From assembly GCF_002860125.1 (NCBI RefSeq), contig NZ_PGVA01000005.1, forward strand, positions 37,182 through 101,181: a stretch of DNA of 64,000 bases. Reading direction: 5' to 3'. Origin of the DNA: Bacillus canaveralius (lineage in GTDB: Bacteria > Bacillota > Bacilli > Bacillales > Cytobacillaceae). The position numbers and the translations under genes are program-made. The first letter of the stretch is position 1, and each line of letters begins with the position of its first letter. This document shows, piece by piece, positions 53,297-64,000 of this stretch. The notes under the pieces were generated by a model that searched no databases, had not been told where the DNA came from, and saw nothing but the letters and a program-made list of their open reading frames with translations.

Positions 53297-54313
53297 GTGA
53301 AAAAGAAATGGGTATGGCGGGGTGGAATCATTTTGCTTGCTTTAGGGATTATGTTTGCCTTTGACCGTTACAAGCTTTACCAGGAAGAAAAACCGCCGCT
53401 GCCAATTGTTACTGCTAACGGCAAAGAACTCAAGCCACTGCTGGGTCCTTATCGATGGAACAACCAGAAAGAAAAAAACAAGGACATCACTCCGGGAGAT
53501 CTTATTCAAGGGAAGAAGCCAGTCCTCGTTGATCCTTTATCTGAATTAAAGATTAAATATGATGAACAGCCGGAAAACATTACTTATGGCTGGTGGGATC
53601 CGTATGGACTTGAAATATATTGGGATGGCTACATGTGGAACAACGGAACATTTACGTTCCCGAATCGTCCTGATAGATATACGCAAGCAATCAAGGTAGA
53701 ATGGGCAAAAGGCGAGGCTACATACATTATTGATGCGGAAGTTGAAAAAAAAGTCTCCTATCAAGAGTTTTTATCCGATCAGAAAGAGACACTGTCTATT
53801 TTACAGGTAGAACCTCCGGGAGAAAGTATGTGGGTAAACCTCCCGTTCGAACTTGCAAGCGAGACGATAATGAACGGAACCGCAATGAATATGGATGAAT
53901 TTATTTCCCAATTTCCCGAGCTTCCGCCTCCCCCGAGTCTGCCGGCATATTTTATTTTCGATCAGGAAAAGCTCATTTTTAACACGGCTGATACGAATGC
54001 TTTGATTACGTGGCTAAGCGAAACCCTTGATATAGAGATTGTCAGTCCCAATTGGTATGCTAAAGAAGAAGGCAAGTTTTCTGTCTTAATGATTTTGGAT
54101 GAGAATGATGACTCTCCGCAAAGATTACGAGAACATGAAAAAATGGCTGTTATCAGCGAAATTCATGTTTTGGCCGAGTCACCGTTTGCTGTCGATAAAG
54201 ATTTTGATAAACCTCTTTATTATATTTTTGATAATAAAGGAATGCTCTTCAATGCATACACATATGAAGATATGATGATGCTTTTCGAAGAGCACGCAAG
54301 ATCTTTTCAGTAA
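53297..54313 (+). CDS. Membrane-anchored protein, unknown
   Basis: A 338-residue protein with one N-terminal helix (VWRGGIILLALGIMFAF, residues 5-21) and an extracellular remainder rich in aromatic and acidic residues (GWWDPYGLEIYWDGYMWNNG). A Pro-rich stretch PELPPPPSLP lies near residue 208. No known domain is recognised. Start GTG behind AAAGGGG. It stands alone between divergent thioredoxin and proline transporter genes. Confidence 0.7.
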   Translation: MKKKWVWRGGIILLALGIMFAFDRYKLYQEEKPPLPIVTANGKELKPLLGPYRWNNQKEKNKDITPGDLIQGKKPVLVDPLSELKIKYDEQPENITYGWWDPYGLEIYWDGYMWNNGTFTFPNRPDRYTQAIKVEWAKGEATYIIDAEVEKKVSYQEFLSDQKETLSILQVEPPGESMWVNLPFELASETIMNGTAMNMDEFISQFPELPPPPSLPAYFIFDQEKLIFNTADTNALITWLSETLDIEIVSPNWYAKEEGKFSVLMILDENDDSPQRLREHEKMAVISEIHVLAESPFAVDKDFDKPLYYIFDNKGMLFNAYTYEDMMMLFEEHARSFQ

Positions 54314-54380
54314 GGATAAGATTAAAAAATACTATATTAATAAGTGCTATCGTGTAATGAGAAATAAATGGTAGAATATT

Positions 54381-54405
54381 TTGTATATAAAAATTATTTA
54401 TACAA
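54381..54405. promoter_or_regulatory. Palindrome upstream of the proline symporter
   Basis: TTGTATA, 11 AT-rich bases, TATACAA, 22 bases before the start. It could be an operator or a promoter element. Confidence 0.3.
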
Positions 54406-54426
54406 TAATTCAAAGGGGGACATCGA

Positions 54427-55905
54427 ATGTCTGATGATGTATTACAGCTGATTTCTATCAGCATTTACATGGCCGGCATGTTATTTATTGGCGGGTATGC
54501 TTATCACAGGACAAGCAATTTAACTGATTACGTGCTTGGTGGAAGATCACTTGGTCCTGCTGTTACGGCATTGAGTGCCGGAGCGGCTGATATGAGCGGA
54601 TGGCTGCTGATGGGACTGCCGGGTGCCATTTATTTAGATGGATTGGCAAGCGTTTGGATTGCCATTGGCTTGACGCTGGGTGCCTACGCAAACTGGCTGT
54701 TTGTTGCACCGCGCCTTCGCACTTATACGCAAGTTTCCAACAACTCAATTACAATTCCCGGCTTTTTGGAAAACCGCTTCAAAGATCATACACGCCTGCT
54801 TAGAATAGTCTCAGGACTCGTTATTCTTATCTTTTTTACTTTCTATGTCTCTTCTGGCATCGTTTCTGGCGCAGTATTCTTTCAAAGCTCATTTGACTTA
54901 AGCTATTATACAGGTTTGGTTATTGTTGCCGGAGTTACCGTTGCCTACACGCTGTTTGGCGGATTTCTTGCCGTCAGCTATACCGACTTTATCCAGGGGT
55001 TAATGATGGTGATTGCCTTATTGCTTGTTCCGATTTTTGCGTTTTTTGAAACGGGCGGGCCAGCAGAAACGTTTGCGACGATTCGAACCATCAATCCGAC
55101 ATTGCTTAATTTCTTTACAGGTACAACTTTTATTGGAATTATCTCTGCAATGGCATGGGGACTTGGATACTTCGGCCAGCCCCATATTATTGTCCGCTTT
55201 ATGGCGATTACATCTGTGAAGGAAACAAAGAGTGCCCGCCTGATTGGAATGAACTGGATGATTTTTTCATTGCTCGGAGCTGCATTTACAGCTTTGGTCG
55301 GAATCGCCTTTTTCAATCAAAATGCTGGGTATACACTCGAAAATCCAGAGGCAGTATTTATTCAGCTAGGGCAAATATTGTTCCACCCACTCGTTGCCGG
55401 ATTTATGCTTGCCGCAGTCCTGGCCGCGATTATGAGCACAGTTTCTTCGCAATTAATTGTCACATCAAGTGCTTTAACTGAAGACATATATAAAGCGTTA
55501 TTACGGAAAAGTGCTACAGACAGGGAACTCGTCTTTTTCGGGCGCATGGCAGTTCTGATCGTCTCCATCGTCGCCGCGCTTCTTGCCCTTGAACAGGACA
55601 ACACCATTTTAGATCTCGTTGCATATGCGTGGGCTGGTTTCGGAGCATCCTTTGGGCCTGTAATCCTTTTAAGCCTCTTTTGGAGAAGGATGACAAATTG
55701 GGGAGCTCTGTTTGGAATGATTGCGGGAGCGGCAACAGTTATTGCCTGGTCCCTGGCAGGTTATGGCGAGACACTGTATGAAATCGTCCCTGGATTTCTT
55801 GTTAACCTGATCGTTTCTGTCGTCGTCAGCATGCTGACCTATAAGAACAATGAAGAAATTAACAAAGAGTTTGAGGAAAGTATCAGGCTGTTGAAAAGTG
55901 AATAA
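54427..55905 (+). CDS. opuE: Sodium/proline symporter (OpuE/PutP)
   Basis: A 492-residue SSS-family symporter with 13 helices that imports proline for osmoprotection or nutrition. SLGPAVTALSAGAADMSGWLLMGLP, TLFGGFLAVSYTDFIQGLMM and YFGQPHIIVRFMA are PutP signatures, including the sodium-site Ser/Asp residues. Position ahead of gatCAB matches opuE in B. subtilis, so osmotic uptake is favoured over catabolism. Start ATG follows AAGGGGG. A terminator follows. Confidence 0.9.
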   Translation: MSDDVLQLISISIYMAGMLFIGGYAYHRTSNLTDYVLGGRSLGPAVTALSAGAADMSGWLLMGLPGAIYLDGLASVWIAIGLTLGAYANWLFVAPRLRTYTQVSNNSITIPGFLENRFKDHTRLLRIVSGLVILIFFTFYVSSGIVSGAVFFQSSFDLSYYTGLVIVAGVTVAYTLFGGFLAVSYTDFIQGLMMVIALLLVPIFAFFETGGPAETFATIRTINPTLLNFFTGTTFIGIISAMAWGLGYFGQPHIIVRFMAITSVKETKSARLIGMNWMIFSLLGAAFTALVGIAFFNQNAGYTLENPEAVFIQLGQILFHPLVAGFMLAAVLAAIMSTVSSQLIVTSSALTEDIYKALLRKSATDRELVFFGRMAVLIVSIVAALLALEQDNTILDLVAYAWAGFGASFGPVILLSLFWRRMTNWGALFGMIAGAATVIAWSLAGYGETLYEIVPGFLVNLIVSVVVSMLTYKNNEEINKEFEESIRLLKSE

Positions 55906-55912
55906 ACATGAA

Positions 55913-55943
55913 GAGGTTCATCCTAAACGGGTGAACCTTTTTT
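55913..55943 (+). terminator. Terminator of opuE
   Basis: Arms AGGTTCA and TGAACCT with TTTTTT. Confidence 0.8.
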
Positions 55944-56044
55944 ATTTGGACTCTAGTTGGTGAAGTTTTCAAGTATATCAATCATTGGGTCAAGGCCTTC
56001 TTGTTTTTTTGGATCCCGCTTCTTTTCCTGGGAAATATTAAGTT

Positions 56045-56324
56045 AATTTGTCGAATAAATCTTAATATTCTTTCAATAAATGATAACTATTATCTTATTA
56101 GTTCTATTCACTACTTTTTAATACAACTATTTATTCATTAAAAACCGAACTTTTAGTGACAATAGTCCTATATATCGAACCAAGCGGTATAATCATATCG
56201 TATCCGTTTTCATGAAAATACGAAAAATTAATTAAAGTAGCCCATTCCCTGTTGGTCACTTATTAAATTTTCTTCAGATATATTAGAAATCTACAACATA
56301 AATGGGATAAAGGAAGGTATTTTT
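56045..56324. other. Intergenic region before the chemoreceptor
   Basis: AT-rich sequence with no gene. TAAA, 15 bases and GACAATAG at about 56139-56165 resemble a sigma-D promoter (five of eight -10 bases fit), which would suit a chemoreceptor gene. Confidence 0.35.
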
Positions 56325-58097
56325 GTGACTCGAAAATTAAATTTCTCTAAAAAAATCTCAGTTAAGTTATTATTATTAATTTCTATTATTATTATCGTCA
56401 TTAGCACTTCCATCGGGGTTATCAGCTACACTTTCGCTAAAAAAGAACTCATGAACAGTGGCATGCTGGATTTAAAGCATTTGGCGGATGGGGCGATTCC
56501 AACGTTGGAATTGCTCAATGAAGATGTGGAATCAGGCAAGATAACAGTTAAACAGGCAAAAGAAAAGGCGAGAGAAATTTTCAATGGGCCTAAAATCGAG
56601 AAAGATGGCAAAAAAGTGTATGATTTTTCAAAGACACCATTTTTATACAAGAAAGAAGGCTATCTTTTTGCCTATAACTCCAAGGCTCGTGTTGAAATGC
56701 ACCCTTCTCTGCCAATCGGCGAAGATAAATATGATACAAAGAACAACACGGGTGAATATGTGATTCGGAATATTTTAAAAGCGGCACGGGCTGAAAGTCT
56801 TGAAGATCATTATTATACATATGGATGGACAAATCCTGGAGAAACGAATGAGCGTGAAAAAATGGCTTATTTGGTTTATTACGAGCCATGGGATTGGCAT
56901 ATCGGAGTCGGCGCATATACGGACGAGTTTTATGCCGGAATCGACAATTTAAAATTATTAATCTTGATGATTACGGTCGTCATCACAGTGGCAAGCCTTG
57001 TTGTTTTTCACTTTATGGCCAGACCAAAAATACGATTGTTACGTGCTGCTTCCGACGCTTCCCTGCTAATTGCCAATGGGCAACTGAATATTCCCAAGTT
57101 GGCTGAATCTGAAGATGAGATCGGGCAGATCGGCATTTCCTTCAACAAAATGTCCGCGGGACTTAAGAGCCAAATGGAAAAGTTACGAGAAACCAGTTCA
57201 AGTCTTGTATTCGCGGCAACCGAGCTCTCAGCAGTATCTGAAGAGACAAGCGCAAGCAGTGAGCAAATTGGTGTTGCGATGTCAGAGATTTCAAGAGGTA
57301 CGGTATCGCAATCCAGTGACATTGAAGAAACAAGCCGAAACATTGAGAGTCTAACAGGATCGATTGAAAAAATGAATGAACAGCAGCATGCTATAAAGGA
57401 AATTACGTTACACTCGGACAAAGCCACGAAAAATGGTAAATTGATCATAAATTCGCTTAAGCAATCAAACGAGCAGTCGATGGAAGCCTCAGATAAGATA
57501 AGCATGGGTATAACAAGCCTTTATAATAAAATCCAGGATATTTCGCAAATCACCCAATCAATTGAAGGCATCTCCAAGCAGACGAATTTGCTTGCGTTAA
57601 ACGCAAGTATTGAAGCCGCAAGAGCTGGAGAACACGGGAAAGGGTTCGCGGTCGTTGCAGAAGAAGTAAGGAAGCTTGCTGAGGAGTCAAACCAGGCAGC
57701 GAAACAGATTCATAATATGATTCTAGGAATCGAACAAGAAACGGAAGCGACTGTGTTAACAATGGCGGAAACGATCCAACTATCGACTGAGTTAACCGAA
57801 GCTGTTTCCAATACAGAATCTGAATTTGCCGAAATCGAAACAGCCGTTCAACAGACAATTACTGCTATTGAACAGTTAAACAGTGAAATTAATACGATTA
57901 CCGTTCAAAGTGGGGGTATTGCAGCATCCATTCAAAACGTATCTGCCATTTCCCAGGAGACAGCTGCTTCTACAGAAGAAATTACCGCATCTGTTGACGA
58001 GCAAATCAAAGCTATTTCAAATATGTCAAGATCAGCTGACAGCTTAACTGCGATAGGTGACGAGCTAAATTCGATTGTTAAGAATTATACTTTCTAA
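56325..58097 (+). CDS. Methyl-accepting chemotaxis protein with Cache sensor
   Basis: A 590-residue receptor. Helix 1 (about 14-36), extracellular single Cache domain (about 40-200, [34 protein letters not shown]), helix 2 (about 210-232), HAMP (about 232-285) and the cytoplasmic signalling rod with the hairpin tip [42 protein letters not shown] near 425-465. Gln/Glu pairs suited to methylation lie in the flanking helices. Start GTG behind GGAAGG. It should feed CheA; the ligand is unknown but Cache domains of this type often sense small organic acids. Confidence 0.93.
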   Translation: MTRKLNFSKKISVKLLLLISIIIIVISTSIGVISYTFAKKELMNSGMLDLKHLADGAIPTLELLNEDVESGKITVKQAKEKAREIFNGPKIEKDGKKVYDFSKTPFLYKKEGYLFAYNSKARVEMHPSLPIGEDKYDTKNNTGEYVIRNILKAARAESLEDHYYTYGWTNPGETNEREKMAYLVYYEPWDWHIGVGAYTDEFYAGIDNLKLLILMITVVITVASLVVFHFMARPKIRLLRAASDASLLIANGQLNIPKLAESEDEIGQIGISFNKMSAGLKSQMEKLRETSSSLVFAATELSAVSEETSASSEQIGVAMSEISRGTVSQSSDIEETSRNIESLTGSIEKMNEQQHAIKEITLHSDKATKNGKLIINSLKQSNEQSMEASDKISMGITSLYNKIQDISQITQSIEGISKQTNLLALNASIEAARAGEHGKGFAVVAEEVRKLAEESNQAAKQIHNMILGIEQETEATVLTMAETIQLSTELTEAVSNTESEFAEIETAVQQTITAIEQLNSEINTITVQSGGIAASIQNVSAISQETAASTEEITASVDEQIKAISNMSRSADSLTAIGDELNSIVKNYTF

Positions 58098-58108
58098 AGT
58101 AATGGATG

Positions 58109-58140
58109 AAAAAAACGCTTAGAATTCCTAAGCGTTTTTC
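58109..58140. terminator. Bidirectional terminator
   Basis: Arms AAAAACGCTTAG and CTAAGCGTTTTT between converging genes, T-run on both strands. Confidence 0.85.
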
Positions 58141-58153
58141 TGTTATAGCTTGA

Positions 58154-59581
58154 TCAATATTTTTGGATTTCTTCAACTAACAGCTTGTTGACGAGCGGCG
58201 GGTTGGCTTGGCCTTTCGTCGCTTTCATAATTTGCCCGACCAGGAAGCCAATCGCCTTCGCTTTTCCATTTTTGTAGTCTTCGATCGACTGTGGATTTGC
58301 TTCAAGCACTTCATGAATGATTTTGAGAAGTGCCCCTTCATCAGAGATTTGGACAAGCCCTTTCTCTTTCACGATATTCTCTGCGTTTCCGCCTGTTTCA
58401 ATTAGGTCTTTAAATACTTGCTTGGCTATTTTGGAAGAAATCGTCCCATTTTCAATCAGCTTAATCATGCCTGCCAATCCCTCAGGAGCCAGTGCTGTCT
58501 CTGCCAACTCTTTTTGCTCGGCATTCAAGTAGGCTGAGACATCACCCATAATCCAGTTCGATGCTTGCTTTGCATCTGCACCGGCATTCACAGTTGCTTC
58601 AAAGAAATCAGCCATTTCCTTTGTAACGGTTAAGACAGAAGCATCATAAGCAGGCAATCCCCATTCCTCGATGTAGCGCTTTTTGCGCTGGTCCGGCAAT
58701 TCAGGGATTTCAGCGCGAATCCGCGCTTTCCACTCGTCATCGATATAAACATCAAGTAAATCCGGTTCAGGGAAATAGCGATAGTCATCCGAACCTTCTT
58801 TGACACGCATTAGTATCGTTGTATTTGTTGCTTCATCATAACGGCGGGTTTCCTGCTGAATCTCGCCACCGGAACGAAGCACTTCTTCCTGGCGCTTTTC
58901 CTCATGCTCCAGTCCTTTGCGGACAAAGTTGAATGAGTTTAAATTTTTCAGCTCTGTTTTTGTGCCGAATTGTTCCTGGCCGACAGGACGGAGGGAAATG
59001 TTCGCGTCACAACGCAGTGAGCCTTCTTCCATTTTGCAATCGGAAACACCGGTATATTGGATAATCGACTTTAACTTCTCCAAGTATGCATACGCTTCTT
59101 CCGGAGTGCGGATGTCAGGCTCAGAAACGATTTCAATTAATGGTGTACCCTGGCGGTTGAGATCGACCAACGAATAGCCTTGTTCGTGAGTCAATTTCCC
59201 GGCGTCTTCCTCCAAATGGAGTCGGGTAATGCCGATTTTTTTCTTTTCCCCGTTCACCTCAATCTCAATCCAGCCGTGTTCGCCAATCGGTTTATCAAAC
59301 TGTGAAATTTGATAGGCTTTCGGATTATCGGGATAAAAATAGTTTTTGCGGTCAAACTTCGTAACCGAAGCAACTTCACAGTTCAACGCCATCGCGGCTT
59401 TCATCGCAAAATCGACTGCCTTCTTATTTAACACCGGCAGAACACCAGGATACCCCAGCTCGACTACGCTTGTGTTCGTATTCGGTTCAGCTCCAAAATG
59501 ATTCGGACTCGCTGAAAAAATTTTCGAGTCAGTTTTCAATTCCACATGTACTTCCAGGCCAATCACCGTTTCAAAGTTCAA
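58154..59581 (-). CDS. gatB: Aspartyl/glutamyl-tRNA amidotransferase subunit B
   Basis: A 475-residue subunit that binds misacylated Glu-tRNA-Gln (and Asp-tRNA-Asn) and activates its carboxylate. [41 protein letters not shown] and [17 protein letters not shown] are family hallmarks; the C-terminal GatB/YqeY tail (about 330-475) binds tRNA. Start is TTG 59581, eight bases behind AAGGGG, matching the Bacillus protein; the upstream GTG at 59590 overlaps the site. Third gene of gatCAB. Confidence 0.96.
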   Translation of the reverse strand: MNFETVIGLEVHVELKTDSKIFSASPNHFGAEPNTNTSVVELGYPGVLPVLNKKAVDFAMKAAMALNCEVASVTKFDRKNYFYPDNPKAYQISQFDKPIGEHGWIEIEVNGEKKKIGITRLHLEEDAGKLTHEQGYSLVDLNRQGTPLIEIVSEPDIRTPEEAYAYLEKLKSIIQYTGVSDCKMEEGSLRCDANISLRPVGQEQFGTKTELKNLNSFNFVRKGLEHEEKRQEEVLRSGGEIQQETRRYDEATNTTILMRVKEGSDDYRYFPEPDLLDVYIDDEWKARIRAEIPELPDQRKKRYIEEWGLPAYDASVLTVTKEMADFFEATVNAGADAKQASNWIMGDVSAYLNAEQKELAETALAPEGLAGMIKLIENGTISSKIAKQVFKDLIETGGNAENIVKEKGLVQISDEGALLKIIHEVLEANPQSIEDYKNGKAKAIGFLVGQIMKATKGQANPPLVNKLLVEEIQKY

Positions 59582-59593
59582 TCTTCTCACCCC

Positions 59594-61042
59594 TTACAAA
59601 TGCGGTTTTTGTTTATGAAATTCAGTTGCCTGTTCGAACGCATAGGCAATCCGGTAGACCGTGCTTTCGTCAAAATGCTTGCCGATGATTTGGAGCCCGA
59701 GCGGCAGACCATTTGCAAAACCATTCGGAACAGAGATTCCTGGCACCCCAGCAAGGTTAACCGGAATCGTTAAAATATCATTGGCATACATCGTTAGTGG
59801 ATCATCGATCTTCTCGCCAAGTTTAAAAGCCGGTGTCGGTGTCGTCGGACCAATAATGACATCATATTTTTCAAACACATCATCAAAATCTTTTTTGATC
59901 AGCGTCCGAACCTTCTGCGCTTTTTTATAATAAGCATCATAATATCCGGAACTTAGCGCAAACGTCCCGAGCATAATCCGCCGTTTTACCTCGTCACCAA
60001 ATCCTTCAGCACGCGTTTTCTTGTAGAGATCAATTAAGTTTTCGGCATCAGGAGTACGATAACCGTAACGGACACCGTCAAAACGGGCGAGGTTAGCTGA
60101 TGCTTCAGAGGAAGACAGTAAATAATAAGTGGCGAGCGCATATTTGGAGTGTGGAAGGGAAACTTCTTCCCAGACAGCACCAAGCTTCTCTAGCACTTTT
60201 AAAGATTCCAGAACCGATTGGCGTGTTTCTTCACCGACACCTTCGCCGAGGTATTCTTTCGGCACTGCAATTTTCAGGCCTCGCACATCACCCGTTAAGG
60301 CTTCAACAAAATTCGGTACATCAATATTAGCTGTCGTGGAATCGTGCGGATCATGGCCGGAAATCGCCTGAAGTAAATATGCATTGTCTTCGACTGTACG
60401 TGTAATTGGCCCAATCTGGTCGAGGGAAGAGGCAAATGCGATCAGCCCGAAACGAGAAACACGTCCAAACGTTGGCTTTAAACCTACAACGCCGCAGAAT
60501 GAAGCAGGCTGGCGAATCGAACCACCTGTATCAGACCCTAGTGAAAAGAGAACTTGTCCCGCCGCAACCGCAGCAGCAGAGCCGCCGGAAGAACCACCTG
60601 GTACCGTCTCAGGATTCCATGGGTTTTCCGTTTTTTGAAAACCTGAATTTTCGTTGGATGAACCCATCGCAAACTCGTCCATATTTAGTTTGCCGATCGT
60701 GATTGTTCCGGCATCCTGTAGTTTTTGTGTAACAGTTGCATCGTAAATAGGGTCAAAGTTTTCAAGGATTTTGCTACCGGCCGTAGTGCGCAAGCCTTTC
60801 GTGACAATATTGTCCTTAAGCCCAATTGGCATACCGGACAAAGGACCTTTCAACTCTCCTTGATCATCTAACCGTTTAGCTGCAGCACGCGCATTCTCTT
60901 CATCCAGCGTTAAAAAAGCATGAACCTTATCTTCAACAGCTGCGATTCGCTTGTAGGATTCATCAACAAGGTCAGATACGCTGATTTCTTTTTTATTTAA
61001 TTGTTCATGAAGCTCACAAACCTTCTGGTCAAATAAACTCAT
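59594..61042 (-). CDS. gatA: Aspartyl/glutamyl-tRNA amidotransferase subunit A
   Basis: A 482-residue amidase subunit that frees ammonia from glutamine. The Ser-cisSer-Lys triad is visible: Lys in [20 protein letters not shown], and the Gly/Ser-rich [15 protein letters not shown] and [16 protein letters not shown]. Start ATG behind AAGGAGG. Ends 12 bases before gatB; middle gene of the operon. Confidence 0.97.
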   Translation of the reverse strand: MSLFDQKVCELHEQLNKKEISVSDLVDESYKRIAAVEDKVHAFLTLDEENARAAAKRLDDQGELKGPLSGMPIGLKDNIVTKGLRTTAGSKILENFDPIYDATVTQKLQDAGTITIGKLNMDEFAMGSSNENSGFQKTENPWNPETVPGGSSGGSAAAVAAGQVLFSLGSDTGGSIRQPASFCGVVGLKPTFGRVSRFGLIAFASSLDQIGPITRTVEDNAYLLQAISGHDPHDSTTANIDVPNFVEALTGDVRGLKIAVPKEYLGEGVGEETRQSVLESLKVLEKLGAVWEEVSLPHSKYALATYYLLSSSEASANLARFDGVRYGYRTPDAENLIDLYKKTRAEGFGDEVKRRIMLGTFALSSGYYDAYYKKAQKVRTLIKKDFDDVFEKYDVIIGPTTPTPAFKLGEKIDDPLTMYANDILTIPVNLAGVPGISVPNGFANGLPLGLQIIGKHFDESTVYRIAYAFEQATEFHKQKPHL

Positions 61043-61054
61043 GTTTCTCCCTCC

Positions 61055-61345
61055 TTACTCTAAAATCGACGGAACTTTGAACTGCCCTTTTTCGTGATCA
61101 GGTGCGTTTTTCAGAACATCTTCACGCGGCAGCCCTTTTTCTGGCTTGTCCTCTCTCAAGACGTTCTTCATATTTAAAACGTGGGCCGTTGGCTCAACAC
61201 CGTCCGTATTTACTTCATTTAGTTGCTCAGCAAAGGAAATAATTGCATCCAGCTGTTTTGTGAATTTTTCAACTTCTTCTTCCGTGATTGCCAGTCGTGC
61301 CAGGTTGGCAACGTGCTGTACCTGATCCTTAGAAATCCTTGACAT
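61055..61345 (-). CDS. gatC: Aspartyl/glutamyl-tRNA amidotransferase subunit C
   Basis: A 96-residue subunit that holds GatA and GatB together. [20 protein letters not shown] and [20 protein letters not shown] are the family sequence; the length is normal. Start ATG 61345 behind GGGGGTGA; upstream in-frame codons to 61489 have no ribosome site. First gene of gatCAB, 12 bases before gatA. Confidence 0.95.
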   Translation of the reverse strand: MSRISKDQVQHVANLARLAITEEEVEKFTKQLDAIISFAEQLNEVNTDGVEPTAHVLNMKNVLREDKPEKGLPREDVLKNAPDHEKGQFKVPSILE

Positions 61346-61669
61346 ACGAGTCACCCCCAATAATGTTCGAACAGTCACAATAATTATGATCATATCAAAA
61401 TTTGCTTGAATTAAGCAACAATCGGCCGGGTTTTCCCTAGAAAAACTCAGCCGGTTTATATTTTGATAGATCACTGGGCGAAAAAACAAATTTATCCATT
61501 GAAGCCAGCCGTATCTTATGATGGGTTACAAGATGTGAAGGGAGCAGCTGAATCCTGAAAAATTTTCAAGAGAGCTTTTGGAAGTTTCATATGAGGGGGA
61601 GATGGATTGAAGAAGAATCAGCCTGATTAAAATGTTCCGGTTGAAATAAACCGGGCTCATGCTTCAGCT

Positions 61670-62113
61670 TTATTTTTTAAAAACTTTATTTAAGAACGAA
61701 AAAATTCCTTGTTTCTTGTTTGTTGTTGTATGTTCCGGTTTAGCTTTTTGCTTAATCTCGATATCTTCTTTATCAATTGCATAACTATAGGCGAGAACAA
61801 GACCGATCTCTGTATCCTGCTCTTTATTTGTTACGATCGTGTATTCAAGCCTGCACTTTTTTGCAATTTTAATGTATTTGGACAAATCGGCATAATCCAT
61901 ATCTCCATTTAAATAAAGGTGGGCATTTGGATTTTGTTTCATGAGTGTTTCGGCTTCTTCGTATATTCCCGCTTCCCTAATTTGCTGTTTCGTTAACACT
62001 CCTACGATCCGTTCACGAAGCGTTCCCAAAAACTTTCGCCGTTCATCCGGCTTCGTTTCCTTCTGGCCATGAATTCCCTGCTGGATATAATCATCCACAC
62101 TCGATTTTGGCAA
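61670..62113 (-). CDS. yueI: YueI-family (DUF1694) protein
   Basis: A 147-residue soluble protein of the YueI family. PKSSVDDYIQQGIHGQKETK and RRKFLGTLRERIVGVLTKQQ match the Bacillus members. The C-terminal tail is basic (KQGIFSFLNKVFKK). Start chosen is TTG 62113, eight bases behind GGGAGG; GTG 62122 overlaps the site. The function is not established. A weak hairpin with CCGGTT arms follows at about 61632-61652. Confidence 0.85.
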   Translation of the reverse strand: MPKSSVDDYIQQGIHGQKETKPDERRKFLGTLRERIVGVLTKQQIREAGIYEEAETLMKQNPNAHLYLNGDMDYADLSKYIKIAKKCRLEYTIVTNKEQDTEIGLVLAYSYAIDKEDIEIKQKAKPEHTTTNKKQGIFSFLNKVFKK

Positions 62114-62202
62114 GCTGGTCACCTCCCATATCTTAAGGCTACTATTATTTATGCCGTTGCGTCTAAAAAAGTGCTCACTGAAAAGGATTTCCCTATTCGG
62201 GT

Positions 62203-62270
62203 AAAAAAAACCCTTCTCACCTATAAAGAAGTACGGAGATAGTTCCGCGTTCTTTATAAAGCAAGAAGGG
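62203..62270 (-). terminator. Terminator of aceA
   Basis: Arms CCCTTCT and AGAAGGG with a long inner TATAAAGAA/TTCTTTATA stem, followed on the reverse strand by eight T residues. Confidence 0.85.
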
Positions 62271-62321
62271 ATAGATAGGGAGAAATTAGGTAGTGATCAG
62301 ATTAGATTACCGTTTACGGGT

Positions 62322-63602
62322 TTAAGAAACAGTAAACTGAGCTTCTTCAGTCGATCCTTTTAAAGCAGTTGTCGACGACGTTCCGCCGGTGATGACCATC
62401 GAAACTTGATCAAAATAACCCGTTCCAACTTCACGCTGATGTCTTGTTGCAGTATATCCATGATCTTCACTTGCAAATTCGGCTTCCTGGAGCTCTGAAT
62501 ACGCTGCCATTCCGCGCTCTTTATAGCCGCGTGATAGCTCAAACATGCTATGGTTTAAGGCATGGAAGCCAGCCAATGTGACAAATTGGAACTTGTAGCC
62601 CATTTTTCCAAGCTCGATTTGGAATTGGGCAATCGTTTCATCATCAAGTTTTTTCTTCCAGTTGAAAGACGGCGAGCAATTATAGGCTAGCAATTTACCA
62701 GGGTATTTCGCATGAATCGCTTCGGCAAATTGTCTTGCTTCCTCGATATTAGGCTCTGATGTTTCGCACCAGATCAGATCTGCATATGGAGCATAGGCGA
62801 GACCGCGGGCGATTGCCTGTTCCAATCCCGCTTTCACTCTGAAAAATCCTTCCGGAGTACGGTCACCCGTAATAAATGGTGCATCATATGGATCCACATC
62901 GCTCGTAATCAAATCAGCTGCATTCGCATCTGTCCGCGCGACCACTATCGTTGGGACCCCCATGACATCCGCTGCTAAGCGAGCCGCAATTAAATTGCGG
63001 ACGGCTGTTTGTGTTGGCAATAATACCTTACCACCGAGATGACCGCATTTCTTTTCGGAAGACAGCTGGTCCTCGAAGTGAACACCTGCAGCACCTGCTT
63101 CAATCATCCCTTTCATTAATTCGAATACATTTAACTGGCCACCAAAGCCTGCTTCTGCATCCGCAACAATTGGTGCAAACCAGTCAATCGAGTTGTCACC
63201 TTCAGAATGATAGATTTGGTCGGCTCTTTGCAATGCCTGGTTAATCCGCTTTACCACGCTCGGCACGCTATTCGCAGGATACAGGCTTTGATCGGGATAC
63301 ATATGCCCGGAAAGATTGGCATCGGCAGCCACTTGCCAGCCGCTTAAATAAATCGCTTTTAGTCCGGCTTTTACTTGCTGGACTGCCTGATTTCCGGTTA
63401 AAGCGCCGAGGGCATTCACAAAATCCTCTTCTTTGACAAGGTTCCAGAGCTTTTCTGCTCCCCGGCGCGCTAAAGTATGTTCAATATCAATTGAACCGCG
63501 CAGCTTGATCACATCCTCTGCCGAGTACGGACGGGTAACCCCCCGCCAGCGTGGATCCAGTTCCCAGCTTTCCTGCAACTCTTGCACTCTTTGATCTGTC
63601 AT
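62322..63602 (-). CDS. aceA: Isocitrate lyase
   Basis: A 426-residue glyoxylate-shunt enzyme that cleaves isocitrate to glyoxylate and succinate. The catalytic loop [17 protein letters not shown] lies near residue 180, [21 protein letters not shown] near 93 and [10 protein letters not shown] near 305. Length is typical. Start ATG behind AGGAGG. B. subtilis lacks this gene, other Bacillaceae have it. Malate synthase is not in the window. It allows growth on acetate or fatty acids. Confidence 0.96.
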   Translation of the reverse strand: MTDQRVQELQESWELDPRWRGVTRPYSAEDVIKLRGSIDIEHTLARRGAEKLWNLVKEEDFVNALGALTGNQAVQQVKAGLKAIYLSGWQVAADANLSGHMYPDQSLYPANSVPSVVKRINQALQRADQIYHSEGDNSIDWFAPIVADAEAGFGGQLNVFELMKGMIEAGAAGVHFEDQLSSEKKCGHLGGKVLLPTQTAVRNLIAARLAADVMGVPTIVVARTDANAADLITSDVDPYDAPFITGDRTPEGFFRVKAGLEQAIARGLAYAPYADLIWCETSEPNIEEARQFAEAIHAKYPGKLLAYNCSPSFNWKKKLDDETIAQFQIELGKMGYKFQFVTLAGFHALNHSMFELSRGYKERGMAAYSELQEAEFASEDHGYTATRHQREVGTGYFDQVSMVITGGTSSTTALKGSTEEAQFTVS

Positions 63603-63752
63603 AACTGTTTTCCTCCTAAAAATGGTCTATTAAACTATAAAATCACATAACCTTTGTAAAGTTATGAATTCAACAACCTTTAGCGGAACTTTTTGAACCA
63701 TCTTACCCTCCAATTATCTTTGTTATAATACAATAAATTTAATCATGTTTGT

Positions 63753-63780
63753 ATTATATAACAGAGTTTTGAAATTGCAA
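63753..63780 (-). promoter_or_regulatory. Sigma-A type promoter of aceA
   Basis: On the reverse strand TTGCAA and TATAAT are 16 bases apart, about 150 bases ahead of the aceA start. Confidence 0.6.
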
Positions 63781-63873
63781 ACTGTTTTTATGTGATTTTT
63801 CAGAATTTTATTTCGACAAATTTCTTCTGTATATTTTTACGCTAAACCAAGATTTGCAACTTAATTCAACCAA

Positions 63874-63906
63874 AAATAAAAAACCGACTGAAAAAAAGCC
63901 GGTTTG
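63874..63906 (-). terminator. Terminator of a gene beyond the right edge
   Basis: Arms AAACCGGCT and AGTCGGTTT; the T-run TTTTTTATTTTTGG follows only on the reverse strand, so it should end a leftward gene to the right of the window. Confidence 0.6.
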
Positions 63907-64000
63907 CGTAATATGATTTATTTTTTAATAGAAAAATACATGAGTGTTGATTATCCATAATTAGACAAACCTATCCCGTTATTCGTACTGTACTTACTTA

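Noticed and set aside
55953..56045. Short reverse frame ending in GLDPMIDILENFTN
   Set aside because: About 29 codons with no start or ribosome site; it may be the tail of a lost gene but nothing confirms this.

Overview
The window looks like a chromosomal segment of a low-to-mid GC Gram-positive spore-former of the Bacillaceae (Bacillus, Mesobacillus, Cytobacillus or Neobacillus type). Strong purine-rich Shine-Dalgarno sites, frequent TTG/GTG starts, the dgkB / plsY / proline symporter / gatCAB neighbourhood, a c-di-AMP riboswitch ahead of a KimA-type potassium importer and a single-subunit-type RlmCD all point there. The species cannot be fixed from the sequence alone.

Layout. 0-1.8 kb is debris: a truncated tnpB remnant, an IS-end-like hairpin and a decayed phd/relE-type toxin-antitoxin pair. 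1.8-5.6 kb is a probably acquired block: a GC-rich carboxylesterase, then a membrane-anchored FMN-binding protein, its flavin transferase ApbE and a TetR regulator with two matching predicted operators. 5.9-14.6 kb is ordinary chromosome: rRNA methyltransferase, VOC protein, recQ, speD and a sugar ABC transporter. 14.9-21.6 kb is accessory: a frameshifted primase-helicase resembling the TOTE-type AEP primase fusions, an AIM24-like protein, a Doc toxin with a tiny antitoxin, an orphan CRISPR mini-array with type V-B-like repeats, a small coiled-coil protein and IS200/IS605-type end debris. 21.8-31.2 kb is one regulated cluster: a ROK repressor, an AfuA/FbpABC-like importer and an argininosuccinate-lyase-family enzyme in one operon, divergent from a large secreted PIG-L deacetylase, with ROK-type palindromes and a cre-like site between them.

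31.3-38.2 kb is a decayed zone with an 8-copy tandem repeat, several tiny RBS-backed genes, an Nramp-like transporter, an M28 peptidase and truncated CPBP, MFS and ArsR-like genes. 38.3-63.9 kb is mostly core: EamA transporter, kimA with riboswitch, NAD salvage pncA-pncB, dgkB, an ECF sigma/anti-sigma membrane operon, AlaX, a methyltransferase, plsY, nitronate monooxygenase, thioredoxin-like protein, proline symporter, a chemoreceptor, gatCAB, yueI and aceA.

The most striking points are the orphan type V-B-like CRISPR array, the TetR/ApbE/FMN cassette with its paired operators, the ROK-ABC-lyase-deacetylase cluster of unknown substrate, the ECF sigma gene that seems to start with ATT, the RlmCD that has lost its iron-sulfur cysteines, and repeated scars of VOC-family gene fragments.
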